Positions 1 through 8,592 are shown, counted from the stretch's first letter. The stretch is 64,000 bases of DNA from QPIN01 sp965224575 (GCA_965224575.1 CBDCZQ010000006.1:1116001-1180000), one strand, 5' to 3'. The notes: a model not told the origin generated them from the sequence alone. A program made the numbers and translations.

Positions 1-167
1 TCAGACTGTTGGGTGAATTCAAGACCGGCGGTAAACAGGTGCATGATGCCAATATCGTGGCGACGATGCTGGCTTATGATATTCCTTGTTTGCTGACTCA
101 TAATATTCAGGATTTTAAGCGGTTTGAGGGATTAATAAAAATTGAATCCATTGAATCAAATGGCTAA
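1..167 (+). CDS. PIN-domain (VapC-type) toxin, C-terminal fragment
   Basis: An open frame enters from the left edge and ends with TAA at 165-167. It encodes about 54 residues containing VHDANIVATM and LLTHNIQDFKRFEGL, which match the C-terminal third of PIN-domain ribonucleases of VapBC toxin-antitoxin modules: a conserved acidic residue in the HDANI helix, then the TxNxxDF strand. The first two thirds, including the other catalytic aspartates, and any antitoxin lie outside the window, so activity cannot be judged. Its codon use is more GC-rich than the core genes further right, as expected of an accessory gene. Confidence 0.8.
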   Translation, partial: RLLGEFKTGGKQVHDANIVATMLAYDIPCLLTHNIQDFKRFEGLIKIESIESNG

Positions 168-205
168 GGGAATACATTATCTGCTTGTTGTTTGAAACGT
201 TAAGA

Positions 206-224
206 ACGGGGTAACATACCCCGT
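206..224. other. Perfect short hairpin after the PIN gene
   Basis: ACGGGGTA (206-213) and TACCCCGT (217-224) form a perfect 8-bp stem with a 3-base loop, 39 bases after the PIN-gene stop. No T-run follows, so it is not a classical intrinsic terminator. It could be a processing or termination hairpin or part of a dispersed repeat. Confidence 0.4.
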
Positions 225-294
225 CCCGCTCAATGAACATTAAAAGCTATTCTCAGGCAGGCTGATATTACAACTGATCAGTTTTTAAATGCTT

Positions 295-326
295 CGTAGG
301 GCGGAAAAGTGAAGTGCATTCCGCCA
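295..326. repeat. Short dispersed-type palindrome (GGCGGA...TCCGCC)
   Basis: Between the PIN gene and the immunity gene lies GTAGGGCGGA, a spacer with GTGAAGTGC, then TCCGCC at 320-325. GGCGGA/TCCGCC forms a hairpin. This layout resembles the GTAGGGCGGA-type intergenic repeats common in proteobacteria. No second copy is obvious in this window. The rest of 168-416 shows no convincing gene. Confidence 0.4.
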
Positions 327-416
327 AACTCATCAATAACAGATAAGTCATCATGTATATCAATGTCGGAAAACGCTGTCGCTATTCCAACTTACGGTTC
401 CGCCTTACGGGTTGAT

Positions 417-866
417 TTACCTAATCAAATAACTTTTGATTTTGCGATCTTCAGTAATCATGTCATCTAAAATAGCTATCAGTCCACCATTGGTGGTATC
501 CCAAATTTCAGTGGCATTTATAAAAAAGTTAATTACATCATCTAAAGATTCATCATCGTGGTAAGTTGTCATAACATGTGAATAGGGTTTATTTTTCAAC
601 AAGCCTTCTTGTTCTAAAACTAAATCATCAACAAAATCATGAAGCTGTTCAGCATAAGTTCCAACACAAACAAAATATGAACAACCTTTGTCTAACAAGA
701 ATAAAATCAGATTGTTAAGTAAATCAGAGGAAATAGAGTCAATACTCCATGCAGTGACTAGAGATACACATGGAACCATCTGACTTTCATCAAGTTCTTT
801 TGCTAAAGAACTTTTATTGCATATAACTAAAGGTCTATTATTAGAATATTTATAAACGGAAGCCAC
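417..866 (-). CDS. Putative immunity protein of the Rhs toxin locus (149 aa)
   Basis: I do not recognise the family with certainty. The gene starts with GTG (864-866) immediately after the TAG stop of the Rhs toxin tail, and the end of the toxin gene supplies an AAGGGG ribosome site, so the two are translationally coupled. The product is soluble and acidic, with alternating hydrophobic stretches (LLNNLILFLLDKGCSYFVCV and a WDTTNGGLIAILDD end) and no signal peptide or membrane segment. By the general architecture of polymorphic toxin systems, a small gene directly after the Rhs C-terminus is the cognate immunity gene; the role is inferred from position only. It remains intact although the toxin gene is interrupted. 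Confidence 0.6.
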   Translation of the reverse strand: MASVYKYSNNRPLVICNKSSLAKELDESQMVPCVSLVTAWSIDSISSDLLNNLILFLLDKGCSYFVCVGTYAEQLHDFVDDLVLEQEGLLKNKPYSHVMTTYHDDESLDDVINFFINATEIWDTTNGGLIAILDDMITEDRKIKSYLIR

Positions 867-1050
867 CTATAATTCCCCTTTATTGATCTTATCAATATTA
901 TTTTTAAAGGTGTTAATCTCTTTCTCTAAGTGGTTAATACGTTTTTGCTGCTGTTTTTTTATGATATCTTTTGATAGATTTTCCATGCCAGGACGTACCG
1001 TTAAGTTATCTTTGAATTCCTGTACATTTTTCTGATGCCTAGCAATTTGT
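867..1050 (-). pseudogene. Rhs toxin C-terminal tail, cut off by IS1595 insertion
   Basis: This is the last 60 or so residues of an Rhs polymorphic toxin, reading ARHQKNVQEFKDN, VRPGMENLS and a basic helical end. Removing the IS1595 element (1059-2027) and one copy of the 8-bp duplication TTTTTTAA joins it in frame to the Rhs fragment at 2036-2653, giving SIRSLKKQIARHQKNV across the junction. The segment can still be translated from an ATG inside the IS terminal repeat (1059-1061), but it would make only a toxin tail. The VRPGME-plus-basic-helix pattern occurs at the ends of other Rhs proteins as I recall them; its biochemical activity is unknown to me. Confidence 0.8.
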
Positions 1051-1058
1051 TTTTTTAA

Positions 1059-2027
1059 CATGGCTATGAACTTACCGCAGGTTGCCCAGTCAAAAATTTG
1101 AACTATAAAAAAGGAAGGTCATTATGCAAACTGAAATGACGAGTTTCTGGGAATGGCAGCAACACTTTTCAGACGAGGAAGCCTGCCTAAAGCCATCGTT
1201 AAACTCAGATGGCCAGAAGGTTTTTGTTGCCCGCACTGTCACCATAAGAAAGGCTGGCTATTGCAAACACGCCATGTGTTTGAATGTGCAGACTGCCATT
1301 ATCATACTTCCATTACAGCAAATACCTTGTTTCACAATACAAAATTACCTCTGGTGAAATGGTTTTGGTGTATCTATTGGCTATCCTCCGATAAGAGCAG
1401 CATCTCTGCCTTGCGCTTAACCAAACTGATAGGGGTTTCATGGGTAACTGCACAACGGATGCTGAGGAAATTGAGAATAGCAATGGGAGATCAGAACAGT
1501 TTATATAAACTGACAGGAACCATTGAGTTGGATGATGCTTTTATCGGTGGCAAGCAAACTGGAAAGCGTGGGCGCGGAGCCGAAGGCAAGACTGCCATTT
1601 TAGTAGCCTGTGAGCATAATGATGGAAAGCCGGGGTTTGTCGCGATGAAAGCTGTGTCCAGTGTGAACAGAGAGAATGTAAGAAAATTTGCTCAGGAAAG
1701 CATTGAACCAGAACAAACCTTAAATACAGATGCACTCCACGCATTAAGAGTGCTTACAGAAGAGCATCACCATATCGCTAAAGTCACACCCTCTGAATTG
1801 GTTGATGAATGGCTACTGTGGGTTCATATAGTCATCAGCAATTTTAAAAGCTATTTGCTCGGAACTTATCATGGAGTGTCTGGTTTATATGTACAGGAAT
1901 ATCTGGATGAATTTTGCTATCGGCTAAATCGACGGTTTTGGGAAGAACAAATTCCTAACCGGTTATTGAGAGTCTGCGTCGTGCATAAGCCGATTTTTCT
2001 TAAACCTGTGGTTTGTTCATAGCCATG
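1059..2027 (+). mobile_element. IS1595-family insertion sequence (969 bp)
   Basis: The ends are inverted repeats: left CATGGCTATGAAC from 1059, followed by a CC.CAGGTT block; right the complement, ending at 2027. Direct repeats of TTTTTTAA at 1051-1058 and 2028-2035 are an exact 8-bp target duplication, the length known for IS1595. The element carries one transposase gene, which is frameshifted. It sits inside the toxin region of an Rhs gene, in opposite orientation to it. Confidence 0.9.
1124..2022 (+). pseudogene. IS1595-family (ISXO2-like) transposase, frameshifted
   Basis: The gene starts at ATG 1124 behind a good AAGGAAGG ribosome site and reads MQTEMTSFWEWQQHFSDEEACL. It must then step back one base near 1187-1192 (CCTAAAGCC) to continue as KAIVKLRWPEGFCCPHC. 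After the shift come the N-terminal zinc-ribbon (CPHC ... CADC), then the ISXO2-like DDE domain with IELDDAFIGGK, an NTDAL segment and the conserved end YLDEFCYRLNRRF. The combined length, about 300 aa, is normal. The site is not a strong slippery heptamer, so a one-base deletion or sequencing error is more likely than programmed frameshifting; without correction the zinc-binding part lacks its proper start. Confidence 0.85.
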
Positions 2028-2035
2028 TTTTTTAA

Positions 2036-2653
2036 TGACCTGATACTTTTTAACTGCTCTTTTGTTAAATCTTTTGGAGATTTTCCAAGGCATTGATTTA
2101 CAACAGTTTTAACTGCTTCTCTACAAGCCTTTTTAAATAAGTATTTTAATCCAGCTCCAACAACAAGACCGCTAGGATCGATAAAATTGACAGGATTTCC
2201 TTCTGCGTAAGCATAGGTATTAAGCCCACCCTCAAGCCCAATTGGATCACTGGTAATATACCGCCCAGTAGAGGAATCGTAGTACCTGTAATAGTTATAA
2301 TGCAGTCCCGTCTCACTATCAAAATACTGTCCCGGAAACCGAATATTATTAGTAATTGTTTCGGTTGTTACCGTAGCCTTCCCAAATGGGTCATACTCAG
2401 CCTGCCAAACAATAACTTGATTTTCATCCGTAATTGCCTGTGGAGTTCCCAGATGATCGTTATGCACATAAAAAACTGCTTGCTCCTCTTCTGTCACCTC
2501 TGGTGGTGCGTTTCCAGGAAATAACAAAGTGGGTGCATGAGAATTACTGGCTGTTTCTTGAGCCACTATCCACATACCTGTCCAAGGTGAGACCGTTGTG
2601 TTTTTTAACGCTACATAGTTAGTGCCATCAAAGTACCAGCCTTCTCCAATACG
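2036..2653 (-). pseudogene. Rhs polymorphic toxin, core C-terminal segment (middle piece)
   Basis: This fragment lies between two insertion sequences. It begins with FRIGEGWYFDG, the end of an extra beta domain, then runs through the diagnostic Rhs-associated core: YVHNDHLGTPQAITD, EYDPFGK, RFPGQYFDSETGLHYNYYRYYD, GRYITSDPIGL and NTYAYAEGNPVNFIDPSGL. After DPSGL starts the variable toxin region (VVGAGLKYLFKKACREAV...). It continues in frame into the tail at 867-1050 once the IS1595 element is removed. The only start now available is an internal ATG (2575), so no complete protein can be made. Confidence 0.92.
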
Positions 2654-4017
2654 AAATGAGTCTGAAACTACCCTCGGATTCCAGTATAAAATGAGTCTAA
2701 GCTGACAAAATCAGACAATCTGTTCATGATGGAGCAATGAAAGCTATCATGAATCTTAAAGCCTTAAAAAACACCGAAGAGTTACAAACTTTTTTAGACG
2801 GATCACAAGCCATTGTATTTAGTGTGCCTGGTAATAAAACAGCACGCTATGGTTTTATCCAGTCGGTACTAAAACAGTTCCACTACAGAGCGTTAACTAA
2901 ACGACAAAAAGGCATTGTGATACGCTTTTTGCTGCAAGTAACCGCCTATTCTCGCCAACAACTAACCCGTCTCATCCATCAATACCTGAGAGCAGGTGTT
3001 ATACAACAACGTACTCCTCATAAGCCAGCAGGGTTTAAACAAAAATACACAGCAACAGATATTGCTTTATTGGCAAAAATGGACGAACGGTATGATACGC
3101 CAAGTGGTGCAGTCATTAAAAAACTTTGTGAACGTGCCTTTTCAGTCTTTGATGAAACAGAATATGAAAATATTGCTCACATTTCAGTGTCTCATCTCTA
3201 CAATATTCGCGGCTCTACAGGCTATCAAAAACAGCGAAGAACGTTTGAGAAAACCAAGTCTAGACAGGTAGCTATTGGTGAAAGACGTCAACCCAATGCG
3301 GAAGGGAAACCTGGCTATATTCGGGTAGACACTGTTCATCAAGGTGATCAAGATGGAGTGAAGGGGGTTTATCATATCAATGCGGTGGATGAAGTCACTC
3401 AATATGAAGTGGTGCTGTCTTGTAGCCGAATCAGTGAACAGTTTTTGATCCCTGTCTTAACAGAAATGCTTGAAACCTTTCCTTTCGACATTAGCGGATT
3501 CCATGCGGATAATGGCTCGGAATATATTAATCATCAAGTGGCTAAACTGCATATTGAACTCACTAAATCTCGCTCAAGGCAGAGCAATGATAATGCATTG
3601 GCAGAAAGTAAAAATGCTTCAGTCGTCCGTAAAACCTTTGGCTATAGCCATATAGAACAGCATTGGGCAGATGAACTTAATGTCTTTAATAGAGAATATC
3701 TCAACCCTTTTCTCAATGACCACCGCCCTTGCTATTTCCCAACCATTGTCACGGATGAAAAAGGAAAACAAAGGAAGAAATATCGCTATGATAAGATGAT
3801 GACGCCTTATGAAAAGCTAAAATCGCTGGAACAGGCTGAAAACTATCTAAAAGAATCTCTATCCTTTGAGCAATTAGATAAAAATGCTTATGAGATGAGC
3901 GATAATAAATTTACTGACCAAATGAACCTTGCTAAAAAGCAACTCTTTAAACAAATAAATGAACAGAAAAAAGCCTGATTTTTAGATCTGGATTAAATGG
4001 ACTGTTCAGACTCATTT
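2654..4017 (+). mobile_element. Insertion sequence with integrase-core transposase (about 1.36 kb)
   Basis: Inverted ends are visible: AAATGAGTCTGAA at 2654 and its complement TTCAGACTCATTT ending at 4017, with further matches inward (ATTCCAG / AATCCAG, then TAAAAT). A second direct copy of AAATGAGTCT occurs at 2688, so the left end carries the terminal motif twice. No clean target duplication is seen, so the outer limits are approximate. The element interrupts the Rhs gene in its extra beta domain. The IS family is uncertain; the transposase fits the IS481/IS3-like integrase-core superfamily. Confidence 0.75.
2737..3978 (+). CDS. Integrase-core (DDE) transposase, 413 aa
   Basis: The protein has an N-terminal helix-turn-helix part (about residues 50-180, with QKGIVIRFLLQVTAYSRQQL) and a C-terminal RNase-H-like rve domain. 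The likely DDE residues are seen in GYIRVDTVHQGD, GFHADNGSEYIN and DNALAESKN. The start ATG has a GGAG site 8-10 bases upstream. Nothing indicates damage, so the element could be active. It is transcribed opposite to the Rhs gene it interrupts. A transposase is certain; the exact IS group is not. Confidence 0.88.
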   Translation: MKAIMNLKALKNTEELQTFLDGSQAIVFSVPGNKTARYGFIQSVLKQFHYRALTKRQKGIVIRFLLQVTAYSRQQLTRLIHQYLRAGVIQQRTPHKPAGFKQKYTATDIALLAKMDERYDTPSGAVIKKLCERAFSVFDETEYENIAHISVSHLYNIRGSTGYQKQRRTFEKTKSRQVAIGERRQPNAEGKPGYIRVDTVHQGDQDGVKGVYHINAVDEVTQYEVVLSCSRISEQFLIPVLTEMLETFPFDISGFHADNGSEYINHQVAKLHIELTKSRSRQSNDNALAESKNASVVRKTFGYSHIEQHWADELNVFNREYLNPFLNDHRPCYFPTIVTDEKGKQRKKYRYDKMMTPYEKLKSLEQAENYLKESLSFEQLDKNAYEMSDNKFTDQMNLAKKQLFKQINEQKKA

Positions 4018-5459
4018 GTTAATTGGAAAATACTGTTATGAGAAAAAGGATTGGCCAGCAATTGCCATTGGGTGCTGCCATTGCTGGTGATTTCCGTTTC
4101 AAAACAGGCTGGGCTGGTGCATTGTGTTGAGCTGGTTTGATTTGCTGGTAAACTGCCAGCAGGCATATCCAATACTGCTGAATTACTAGCACTGATGATC
4201 CAGTAGCCTTTCCCTACTTGTAATACATCCTGCAAATCAACTTTATCATAACTATTACTTACTGGATTATAGCCATAGAGATCCCAGTCTGTCCCATAGG
4301 TGCCTGTAATATCATCGGCTAATATTGCCTCCATGGTATTCGCTGTTGCTGGTGCTTTACAGGGAATGCCAATAAGTTGCCATTTATTTTTGCTGATTGT
4401 TTTTGTAACATCACAGGTATTACCCGTGTCAGTGCTTGTGTTTTTTGGCTGAGTTACTAATGCAATTAATTGTCCATTAAGATACAAGTATTCTTTTTCT
4501 ATTTGACCTGCTGCATCTGTTTCGGCAATAAGTTGACCATTTTGATTGTAATAGTAGCCAGTGATAGTGCCATTTTTGTTTTTTAATACTCGTTCCCCAC
4601 GACCATTATATGTGTAGATTATTCCATTAACCTGGCTCAAACGGTTATGGTCACCATAAACTAATGCCGTGGAAATTGTCGAATGAGGCATTTGGGTGAT
4701 ATTACCGTTAACATCATTCAAATGATGGTTAGTAACTGAATAGTTATAATTATTACTTGAACTATCTTTGGAATGTAGGGTTCGATTGCCTGTGTTGTCG
4801 TATTGAAAACTTTGGTTACTGTTATTGTCTTGAGCATCTACTAGCCGGTTGAGGCTGTCATAACCATAGGTTTTATCCTGATTAAGATCAAGCGAGTTTG
4901 TAATGCCAGTTATGTTGCTCACTGGGTCATAGCTATATTGCCAATCATGGACAGGTGAAAGATTAATTTCTGTCAAACATGCGTCCAGATCAAAACTATG
5001 TTGTGAGGTTAGACCGTTACCGTAAACCATCTTATTGACAGCACCGAAAGGCTGATAGAGAAAGTTGCTTGATAGGGTTTGAGTAATGCCTAGTGCATCC
5101 GTTGTTGTCACTTCTTCAATACGGCCTACTGCATCATAGAAATAATCTACTGTACGCCCACTAGGATAAGTGATTTGATCAAGTTGATCTGCAACATTAT
5201 AGACATACTGAATGCTGTGTGTAATTGTGTCACGTACTGTTATCTCTGAAGTTAAATTGCCTCGTTTATCATAATGATATTCAGTTATGCCATTGGCATC
5301 TGTCATGCTGGTTAATCGACCAATACCGTTTTGTTCTGCTACGTTCTGATCATACTGATAATTTACATTTAAACTGCTGTCTGGATAGCTAATCGAGGTC
5401 AGCCGGTTGAGTGCATCATATGAGTAATGGGTGATAATGCCTTTGGCATCAGTGGTTTT
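4018..5459 (-). pseudogene. Rhs repeat protein, 5' piece (truncated at both ends)
   Basis: The frame is open from about 5459 down to the IS end and shows tandem YD/RHS repeats (YSYDALNRLTSISYPD, YDKRGNLTSEI, YDAVGRIEEVT, YDSLNRLVDA, YNGRGERVLK). After EYLYLNGQLIALV comes an inserted region not part of the usual Rhs core, with KWQLIGIPC, DDITGTYGTDWDLYGYNP and VGKGYWIISA, then a second partial copy beginning WQLLANPFSH that is cut by the IS. There is no start codon or signal at the 5' end: similarity stops at a TAA next to unrelated AT-rich DNA at 5460, so the N-terminus has been lost. Without the IS, the frame would lead toward the segment at 2036-2653. Confidence 0.9.
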
Positions 5460-5630
5460 TTAACCTAAAAAAGTAAATTTTCTCAAAATTTTAATATTTT
5501 CACTGTCTCGAAAGCAAGCACCCCACAAACAAATCTCTTAACTTAATGGCAGTGATTCCTCCTTTATATTTGTGTAGGGCGACGCAGAGATTGGGTATCG
5601 GCACTCAGTATTCCAGTATTTTAAAGATTA

Positions 5631-7493
5631 TTATTCAACAGTCACAGACTTAGCCAAATTACGAGGCTGATCAACATCTGTTCCTTTGATAAGCGCAACA
5701 TGATAACTCAACAATTGTAATGCAATATTAAAGGTAATAGGCGCAGATATTCTGCCTACATTTGTGGTGGCTTTAATCACCTGAAAGTCAGGTTCTGAAC
5801 TAAGGTTAGATTGCTCATCTTCAAATATAAGCATTTGTCCGCCACGAGCTTTTACTTCTTGTAGATTTGATTTGAGTTTTTCAAGTAAATCATCCATAGG
5901 GGCAATTGCAATCACTGGCATATTGTCATCTATTAAAGCTAAAGGGCCATGCTTTAATTCCCCTGCTGGGTATGCCTCAGCATGGATATAACTGATTTCT
6001 TTTAGTTTTAGTGCACCTTCCATAGCAATTGGATACATAGTACCTCTGCCTAAAAACAATGCATGATTCTTATCAGCAAAACTTTCAGCAATAGTTTCAA
6101 TGGTTGATTCATGTTGTAAAGCGTTGTTGATTAGAGTGGGTAGTTTTTGCAGTTCCTGAATAATTTCCGTTTCTTGATCTTCATTGATGCGTTGTTGAAC
6201 CTTACCTAAGCTTGCAGTTAATAGTGCTAAAACTACAAGTTGAGTGGTAAATGCTTTGGTAGAAGCAACACCTATTTCTGGTCCAGCATGAGTCAGACAA
6301 ATAAGATCAGATTCTCTGGTTAAACTTGACTCTGCAACATTACAGATACTCAATGTTGGAATATTTAATTTGTCATCAGAGGAGCGAGATGAGTTTATTT
6401 GTTGTAATGCAGCCAGTGTATCTGCTGTTTCGCCGGACTGACTGATAGTGACAAATAAGGTATTGTTTTGAATAACAGGGTTGCGGTAACGATATTCACT
6501 AGCAACTTCAATTTGACAAGGCATCCCGATAATGTCTTCTAACCAGTACTTGGCAACTAAACCAGCATGATAGCTTGTGCCACAAGCAATAATTTGTATT
6601 TGTTGTATCGAACTAAAAATTTCTTCTGCATTATGGCCAAAACTAGTCACTAATACATTGCCTTGAGATATTCGACCTTCAAGTGTATCTATGACCGATT
6701 GTGCTTGCTCAAAGATCTCTTTGTGCATGTAATGTTTATGGTCACCTAAATCTACTGATTGTGATGTTAGATTTGATTGCTTAACAGGTCGCTCAACAAG
6801 CTGACCTTGGTCATTAAATATTTCAACAGTTTCGCGGGTGATTCGAGCAACATCACCATCTTCCAAGAAGATAAAATTTTGCGTAACAGGTAATAGAGCA
6901 GAAACGTCGGAAGCGATAAAATGTTCGCCAATCCCGACACCTATAACTAGTGGGCTGCCTTTTCTTGCAACAATCAGTGTTTCGGGATTGTCAACGGCGG
7001 TAACGCCTAATGCATAGGCACCTTTCATGAAACTAATGGCTTGTGTAACGGCTTGCAATAAATCGTCAGTAGTTTCTAGTTGTTGGTGTATGGCGTGAAC
7101 AATGACTTCTGTGTCTGTTTCTGAACTGAATTTATAATCAGATTTTATTTGTTCAGTTTTTAATTCCTGGTAATTTTCGATAATACCATTATGAACTACG
7201 GCAACTTTGTTTTTACAAATATGTGGATGGGCGTTGTTTTCGGAAGGAACTCCATGGGTTGCCCAGCGAGTATGTGCAATTCCAATTTGACCAAAAAAGG
7301 GCTCACTGAGTTCTTCAATCTTTGTATCAAGGTTTATGATTTTTCCAATTGATCGAACACGTTGTAATTCTCCTTTTTTATTTAAAACTGCGATTCCAGA
7401 CGAATCATAACCGCGATATTCCAGTCTTCTTAGTCCTTCAAGTAAAATAGGAACAACATTTCTTTCGGCGACACCGCCAACAATTCCACACAC
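5631..7493 (-). CDS. glmS: Glutamine-fructose-6-phosphate aminotransferase (isomerizing)
   Basis: GlmS makes glucosamine-6-phosphate from fructose-6-phosphate and glutamine, the first step toward UDP-GlcNAc for peptidoglycan and lipid A. The protein begins MCGIVGG, with Cys2 as the amidotransferase nucleophile, followed by the class II glutaminase domain (to about residue 220, with HTRWATHG and HNGIIENY). Two SIS sugar-isomerase domains follow (ACGTSYHAG, SQSGETADTLAA; then GRGTMYPIAMEGALKLKE). The C-terminus DQPRNLAKSVTVE is canonical. The length of 620 aa is slightly above the usual 609. It is monocistronic here, with glmU not in the window. Confidence 0.98.
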   Translation of the reverse strand: MCGIVGGVAERNVVPILLEGLRRLEYRGYDSSGIAVLNKKGELQRVRSIGKIINLDTKIEELSEPFFGQIGIAHTRWATHGVPSENNAHPHICKNKVAVVHNGIIENYQELKTEQIKSDYKFSSETDTEVIVHAIHQQLETTDDLLQAVTQAISFMKGAYALGVTAVDNPETLIVARKGSPLVIGVGIGEHFIASDVSALLPVTQNFIFLEDGDVARITRETVEIFNDQGQLVERPVKQSNLTSQSVDLGDHKHYMHKEIFEQAQSVIDTLEGRISQGNVLVTSFGHNAEEIFSSIQQIQIIACGTSYHAGLVAKYWLEDIIGMPCQIEVASEYRYRNPVIQNNTLFVTISQSGETADTLAALQQINSSRSSDDKLNIPTLSICNVAESSLTRESDLICLTHAGPEIGVASTKAFTTQLVVLALLTASLGKVQQRINEDQETEIIQELQKLPTLINNALQHESTIETIAESFADKNHALFLGRGTMYPIAMEGALKLKEISYIHAEAYPAGELKHGPLALIDDNMPVIAIAPMDDLLEKLKSNLQEVKARGGQMLIFEDEQSNLSSEPDFQVIKATTNVGRISAPITFNIALQLLSYHVALIKGTDVDQPRNLAKSVTVE

Positions 7494-7739
7494 AATTTAT
7501 CTCCACTCGCTTATTTAATGAAGTGACTCATTAAAGGTCACATTGATCAATTAAAAATACTTTTCCGATTTGAAAGAGCCTTAATTATTTTGATTTTTGG
7601 TAAGCTGTACTTCACTTAAAAATTCAAATTAAAAGCAAACAATATAATACTTTAACTATAACATTACATGAACATCATTAAGAAATTAAGTCTTTATAAC
7701 ATTAAGCTTTTTTTAACTGAAACTTTTAATTCTTGATGG

Positions 7740-7889
7740 TAAGTATCCGACCATAAATATTTTAACAATTTTAGGCAGTATTTTTTTTCATATTCGAGGC
7801 GCATAGCGATCTACGCAACTATTTATGCAACGCGGAAGATGATAAAAAAGAGAAGTAAAATGTTAAAATATTTATGGTCGGGTACTTAT
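7740..7889. repeat. Palindromic element A (about 150 bp)
   Basis: Near-perfect 28-bp inverted arms (7740-7767 and 7862-7889, one mismatch; each contains GACCATAAATATTTTAACA) flank an imperfectly palindromic middle whose centre, 7799-7817, reads GCGCATAGCGATCTACGCA. It is a candidate non-autonomous mobile element. The 648-bp gap 7494-8141 otherwise holds AT-rich DNA, a half copy of element B and the promoter of the next gene. Confidence 0.8.
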
Positions 7890-8023
7890 ATACCAGCAGA
7901 ATTATTGTTAACATAAATATTAGCAGTCTATTGGCAAAAATCAATTGATAGTAAATGGTATCTGGAGTACGAGTTATAATTTAACAGTAGCCTCTCTATT
8001 TGCTTTAAGTAAAAGTATATAAC

Positions 8024-8056
8024 TTAAGGGCACCTTTATTAGCGGATTGATGAATA
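8024..8056. repeat. Element B, single left arm
   Basis: TTAAGGGCACCTTTATTA followed by GATTGATGAAT matches the left arm of the full element B at 12888. No right arm follows, so this is a remnant. Confidence 0.6.
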
Positions 8057-8090
8057 GAAATAAGACAAAGATAGAACTCAAAGCTCATTA

Positions 8091-8099
8091 TGCTATAAT
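8091..8099 (+). promoter_or_regulatory. Extended -10 promoter of the periplasmic-protein gene
   Basis: TGCTATAAT is a perfect extended -10 (TGn plus TATAAT), 42 bases upstream of the ATG at 8142. No good -35 hexamer is seen at 17 bp, which is acceptable for an extended -10 promoter. Confidence 0.55.
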
Positions 8100-8141
8100 C
8101 AGAGTTTCCTTATATAGATATATTTAAATTGGAGCTCAAAA

Positions 8142-8537
8142 ATGAAAAAAATAATACAAATTTTGCTTCTGTCTACTGCTTTTATTGCCGCTTCTGCATT
8201 TGCAAAAGATACAATAATTCCATTAGAAGATAATTCAACAATTCTTGGTAAATGGAAAGTAACTCACGAGGCTCCTGCCAGACATAAAACAAAAACGCCT
8301 CTTAATATACATTGGGACTTTAAATCTGATGGATCTTTAGATACAACAGCAAAAGATGCTCGGAATAGAACAGGATCAATGAGTCTTACTGTTAAGTATA
8401 GTATTGAAGATGGTGGTATTAAAAAACAAATGAAGCCTGGTTCCGAAAAAACTGAAACTTGCAAGGTTGTGGATCAAGATGAAAAATCAATGGTTTTACA
8501 TTGTAAGTATTTGTATTTCTTTTTGGAAAGAGAATAA
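8142..8537 (+). CDS. Small secreted protein, possibly lipocalin-like, 131 aa
   Basis: I do not recognise this gene. Residues 1-21 form a Sec signal peptide (MKKIIQILLLSTAFIAASAFA, cleavage after AFA). The mature part of about 110 residues starts with ILGKWKVTHEAP and continues with WDFKSDGSLDTTA and repeated beta strands. This G-x-W plus F-x-x-D-G pattern is typical of small beta-barrel lipocalin-like domains that sit in the periplasm. Two cysteines (ETCKVV and LHCKY) near the end could form a disulfide. The gene has its own promoter and terminator, so it is an independent unit. GGAG lies just upstream of the ATG. Confidence 0.75.
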   Translation: MKKIIQILLLSTAFIAASAFAKDTIIPLEDNSTILGKWKVTHEAPARHKTKTPLNIHWDFKSDGSLDTTAKDARNRTGSMSLTVKYSIEDGGIKKQMKPGSEKTETCKVVDQDEKSMVLHCKYLYFFLERE

Positions 8538-8559
8538 AGAAGTCGGTATCTTATAAACA

Positions 8560-8592
8560 ATACTCCGTTAATAATTTTAACGGAGTATTTTT
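8560..8592. terminator. Bidirectional intrinsic terminator
   Basis: ATACTCCGTTA (8560-8570) and TAACGGAGTAT (8578-8588) form a perfect 11-bp stem with a 7-base loop, followed by a T-run. It lies between the convergent ends of the periplasmic-protein gene and lptG, so it can serve both. Confidence 0.85.

Noticed and set aside
1187..1193. Programmed -1 frameshift in the IS1595 transposase
   Set aside because: The site lacks an X-XXY-YYZ slippery heptamer or an obvious stimulating structure, and IS1595 elements normally have a single frame.
7494..7739. glmS ribozyme or long leader upstream of glmS
   Set aside because: The glmS ribozyme is a feature of Gram-positive bacteria and no such fold is apparent in this AT-rich stretch.
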